Shown: positions 30,970 through 32,224 of the stretch, in pieces
Layout of the letters: each line of letters begins with the position of its first letter
Position numbering within the stretch: position 1 is the first letter of the stretch
DNA from: an uncultured Alphaproteobacteria bacterium
GTDB lineage: Bacteria; Pseudomonadota; Alphaproteobacteria; CAAHEQ01; UBA3637
Assembly (NCBI GenBank): GCA_944392585.1
Contig: CALXXA010000020.1
Coordinates: 1 to 32,224, forward strand
Direction of reading: 5' to 3'
Length of the DNA: 32,224 bases
Position numbers and translations under genes: made by a program
The notes under the pieces: model-generated
What the model was told of the DNA's origin: nothing
Databases searched by the model: none
Seen by the model: only the letters and a program-made list of their open reading frames with translations

Positions 30970-31851
30970 TTACCTCTCCAAAGAGTTCTCAATATCATTC
31001 CATGGATCTCCTTCTCGTGTAATGATGGGTAAAAGAGAATATGTAACGATGTTAAAAAAATACGGATTTTGCATTATATCTTCCAAAGAGCTTAAATTGG
31101 CATTAAAATTAACTCGTAAGAAAGCTTTATATCTTTGAATATAAGAAGCTTTCTCTCGTAAGCATTTTAGGCACTCTTCATCTTTAGTCAAACAATGGCA
31201 CATATTTTGATCTGTTTTTTTATTGTCAAAAAGGAACCAATCAAAGACAACTTCAAACAAATTTGTATTCACGTTATTAATAAAATAAATGTACACTTCT
31301 CCTGTTATCCCATTATTAAACAAAGTCAGAAGTTGATTTTCAGCTTGTTCTAAATCCTGTTGTAGGTTTTTATGAAGGAGTAAATAAAGTTTACTTCCTT
31401 CTGCCATTCTCATTTTCATTGTTTCATAGCTAGGCACAATTGTATATCGGAGCGTAATATACTCTTCAATTAAGTTCTCGGCAACCAACACTTGAGCAGA
31501 ATAAATCGTCCGAGATAATTCAATAGGTTTGATAGCTTTATTAAACATGTCTAAGCGATATAAACCTGTTGAATAAAGATAGCGTTGATCAGCGGACACA
31601 TTTTGAGGGGGAGGAGAATAAATAGAAGATGAAACAGAAGAAGCCATCTTTATATAAACAAATGCAAAGCCAAAGTTAAAAGAGATACTAATAAAAGCAA
31701 TAATTGCCATGACACGAGAAGTTTTTAAATATCTTCTTTCTGGAAGAGCCTGAACATGCATTCGTTCAGGATACACCCCAATTACATCATTTGTTTGTTG
31801 TTTTTTATACCTTAAAACTTTAGAAAAGATAATTGAAAAAATGGGTGGCAT
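30970..31851 (-). CDS. Possible VirB8/IcmL-like bitopic membrane protein
   Basis: A 293-residue protein with a cytoplasmic N-terminus (about 45 residues, with VYPERMHVQALPERRYLK), one transmembrane segment (about 46-68) and a periplasmic domain of about 220 residues. The helical start of that domain (LVAENLIEEYITLRYTIVPS) and its size resemble the NTF2-like VirB8/IcmL periplasmic domains of type IV secretion systems. An unusual CHCLTKDEECLKC cluster lies near residues 225-240. Similarity is by topology only. No other secretion gene follows within the window. AGGAGGAG precedes the start. Confidence 0.45.
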   Translation of the reverse strand: MPPIFSIIFSKVLRYKKQQTNDVIGVYPERMHVQALPERRYLKTSRVMAIIAFISISFNFGFAFVYIKMASSVSSSIYSPPPQNVSADQRYLYSTGLYRLDMFNKAIKPIELSRTIYSAQVLVAENLIEEYITLRYTIVPSYETMKMRMAEGSKLYLLLHKNLQQDLEQAENQLLTLFNNGITGEVYIYFINNVNTNLFEVVFDWFLFDNKKTDQNMCHCLTKDEECLKCLREKASYIQRYKAFLRVNFNANLSSLEDIMQNPYFFNIVTYSLLPIITREGDPWNDIENSLER

Positions 31852-31872
31852 ATACTCCTCCTTTTGATTTTC

Positions 31873-31900
31873 ATATTATCACAGGAAAAGAAAAAAACAA
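31873..31900 (-). promoter_or_regulatory. Promoter of the VirB8-like gene
   Basis: On the minus strand TTGTTT (31900-31895), a 16-base spacer and TAATAT (31878-31873), about 21 bases before the start codon. Confidence 0.5.
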
Positions 31901-32053
31901 CATGAAACTTTTTTAATAAAAAGAGCTTATTTTAAAATCAGTTGGATCAATTTTTATACTCTACTTATTCTAAAAGAAAGATTTTAAAAAGACTTTTTTT
32001 ATTTAAGAGAAATTCTTCTATAAAAAATTTTTTACAAAAAGGAAAAAAAACGA

Positions 32054-32082
32054 TTGATTTTTTCTTATGGATAAGTTATAAA
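32054..32082 (+). promoter_or_regulatory. tRNA-Thr promoter
   Basis: TTGATT (32054-32059), a 17-base spacer and TATAAA (32077-32082), 17 bases before the tRNA. Confidence 0.78.
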
Positions 32083-32099
32083 CATCTCATTATGTCATT

Positions 32100-32175
32100 G
32101 CCGACATAGCTCAGTTGGTAGAGCTACTGATTTGTAATCAGTGGGTCCGCGGTTCGAGTCCGTGTGTCGGCACCA
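32100..32175 (+). tRNA. tRNA-Thr (anticodon TGT)
   Basis: A complete 76-base cloverleaf: acceptor GCCGACA/TGTCGGC, D-arm AGCTCAGTTGGTAGAGC, anticodon stem ACTGA/TCAGT with loop TTTGTAA (anticodon TGT), T-arm GGTTCGAGTCC, encoded CCA. Confidence 0.97.
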
Positions 32176-32181
32176 GTTTCC

Positions 32182-32207
32182 AAGCCCTTGAAATTCAAGG
32201 GCTTTTT
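32182..32207 (+). terminator. tRNA-Thr terminator
   Basis: A 9-bp stem (AAGCCCTTG / CAAGGGCTT) with loop AAATT and a T run, 6 bases after the tRNA. Confidence 0.88.
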
Positions 32208-32224
32208 CTTTTATTTAGCCTATT

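Noticed and set aside
32060-32085. DnaA-box-like TTATCCATAA (minus strand) near tRNA-Thr
   Set aside because: It is a single, imperfect match overlapping the tRNA promoter spacer; there is no cluster and no dnaA or dnaN nearby, so not an origin.

Overview
The window is about 32 kb of low-GC, gene-dense bacterial chromosome. Several features point to an alphaproteobacterium: the gene order dusB-trkA-hfq-hflX, a protein of the alphaproteobacterial FYDLN zinc-ribbon family (TIGR02300), a tlpA gene divergent from a tiny LptM-type lipoprotein gene, a GAF-domain PtsP, and a leader peptide that appears to be translated from a leaderless transcript. The strong A+T bias and the gene families suggest an uncultured, host-associated (gut-type) lineage; that placement is inference. 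No insertion sequence with a transposase, prophage, plasmid gene or CRISPR array is visible.

Layout, left to right. The 3' part of a type IV pilin-like gene faces an OprB-type porin across a shared terminator. A reverse cluster follows (P-loop kinase, YqgE, zinc-ribbon protein), then forward cmk-rpsA. Next come tRNA-Val and a leu attenuator (promoter, 22-codon Leu-rich leader peptide, antiterminator, terminator) in front of leuA. Two family-2 glycosyltransferases are preceded by a compact, apparently structured, non-coding region of about 290 bases (10075-10361). Then tRNA-Lys and the reverse operon Sel1 protein-dusB-trkA-hfq-hflX, with divergent trmFO. A reverse four-gene unit (Sel1 protein, flavodoxin/ferredoxin membrane protein, secreted CPVC membrane protein, 192-residue protein) looks like an undescribed membrane redox cassette.

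The right third holds a PAS/degenerate-GGDEF protein, an overlooked 38-residue lipoprotein, a leaderless tlpA, fabI, a duplicated periplasmic protein and tRNA-Asp. A long reverse operon follows (nitronate monooxygenase-like, ptsP, GlmU nucleotidyltransferase lacking most of its acetyltransferase domain, 75-residue Cys-rich membrane protein, glucokinase, Nudix hydrolase). The window ends with a stand-alone cupin, a VirB8-like membrane protein and tRNA-Thr.

Promoters in front of all four tRNA genes fit TTGACA-N17-TATAAT closely, which gave an internal standard for the other promoter calls. Functions come from motif recognition by eye; no database search was possible.
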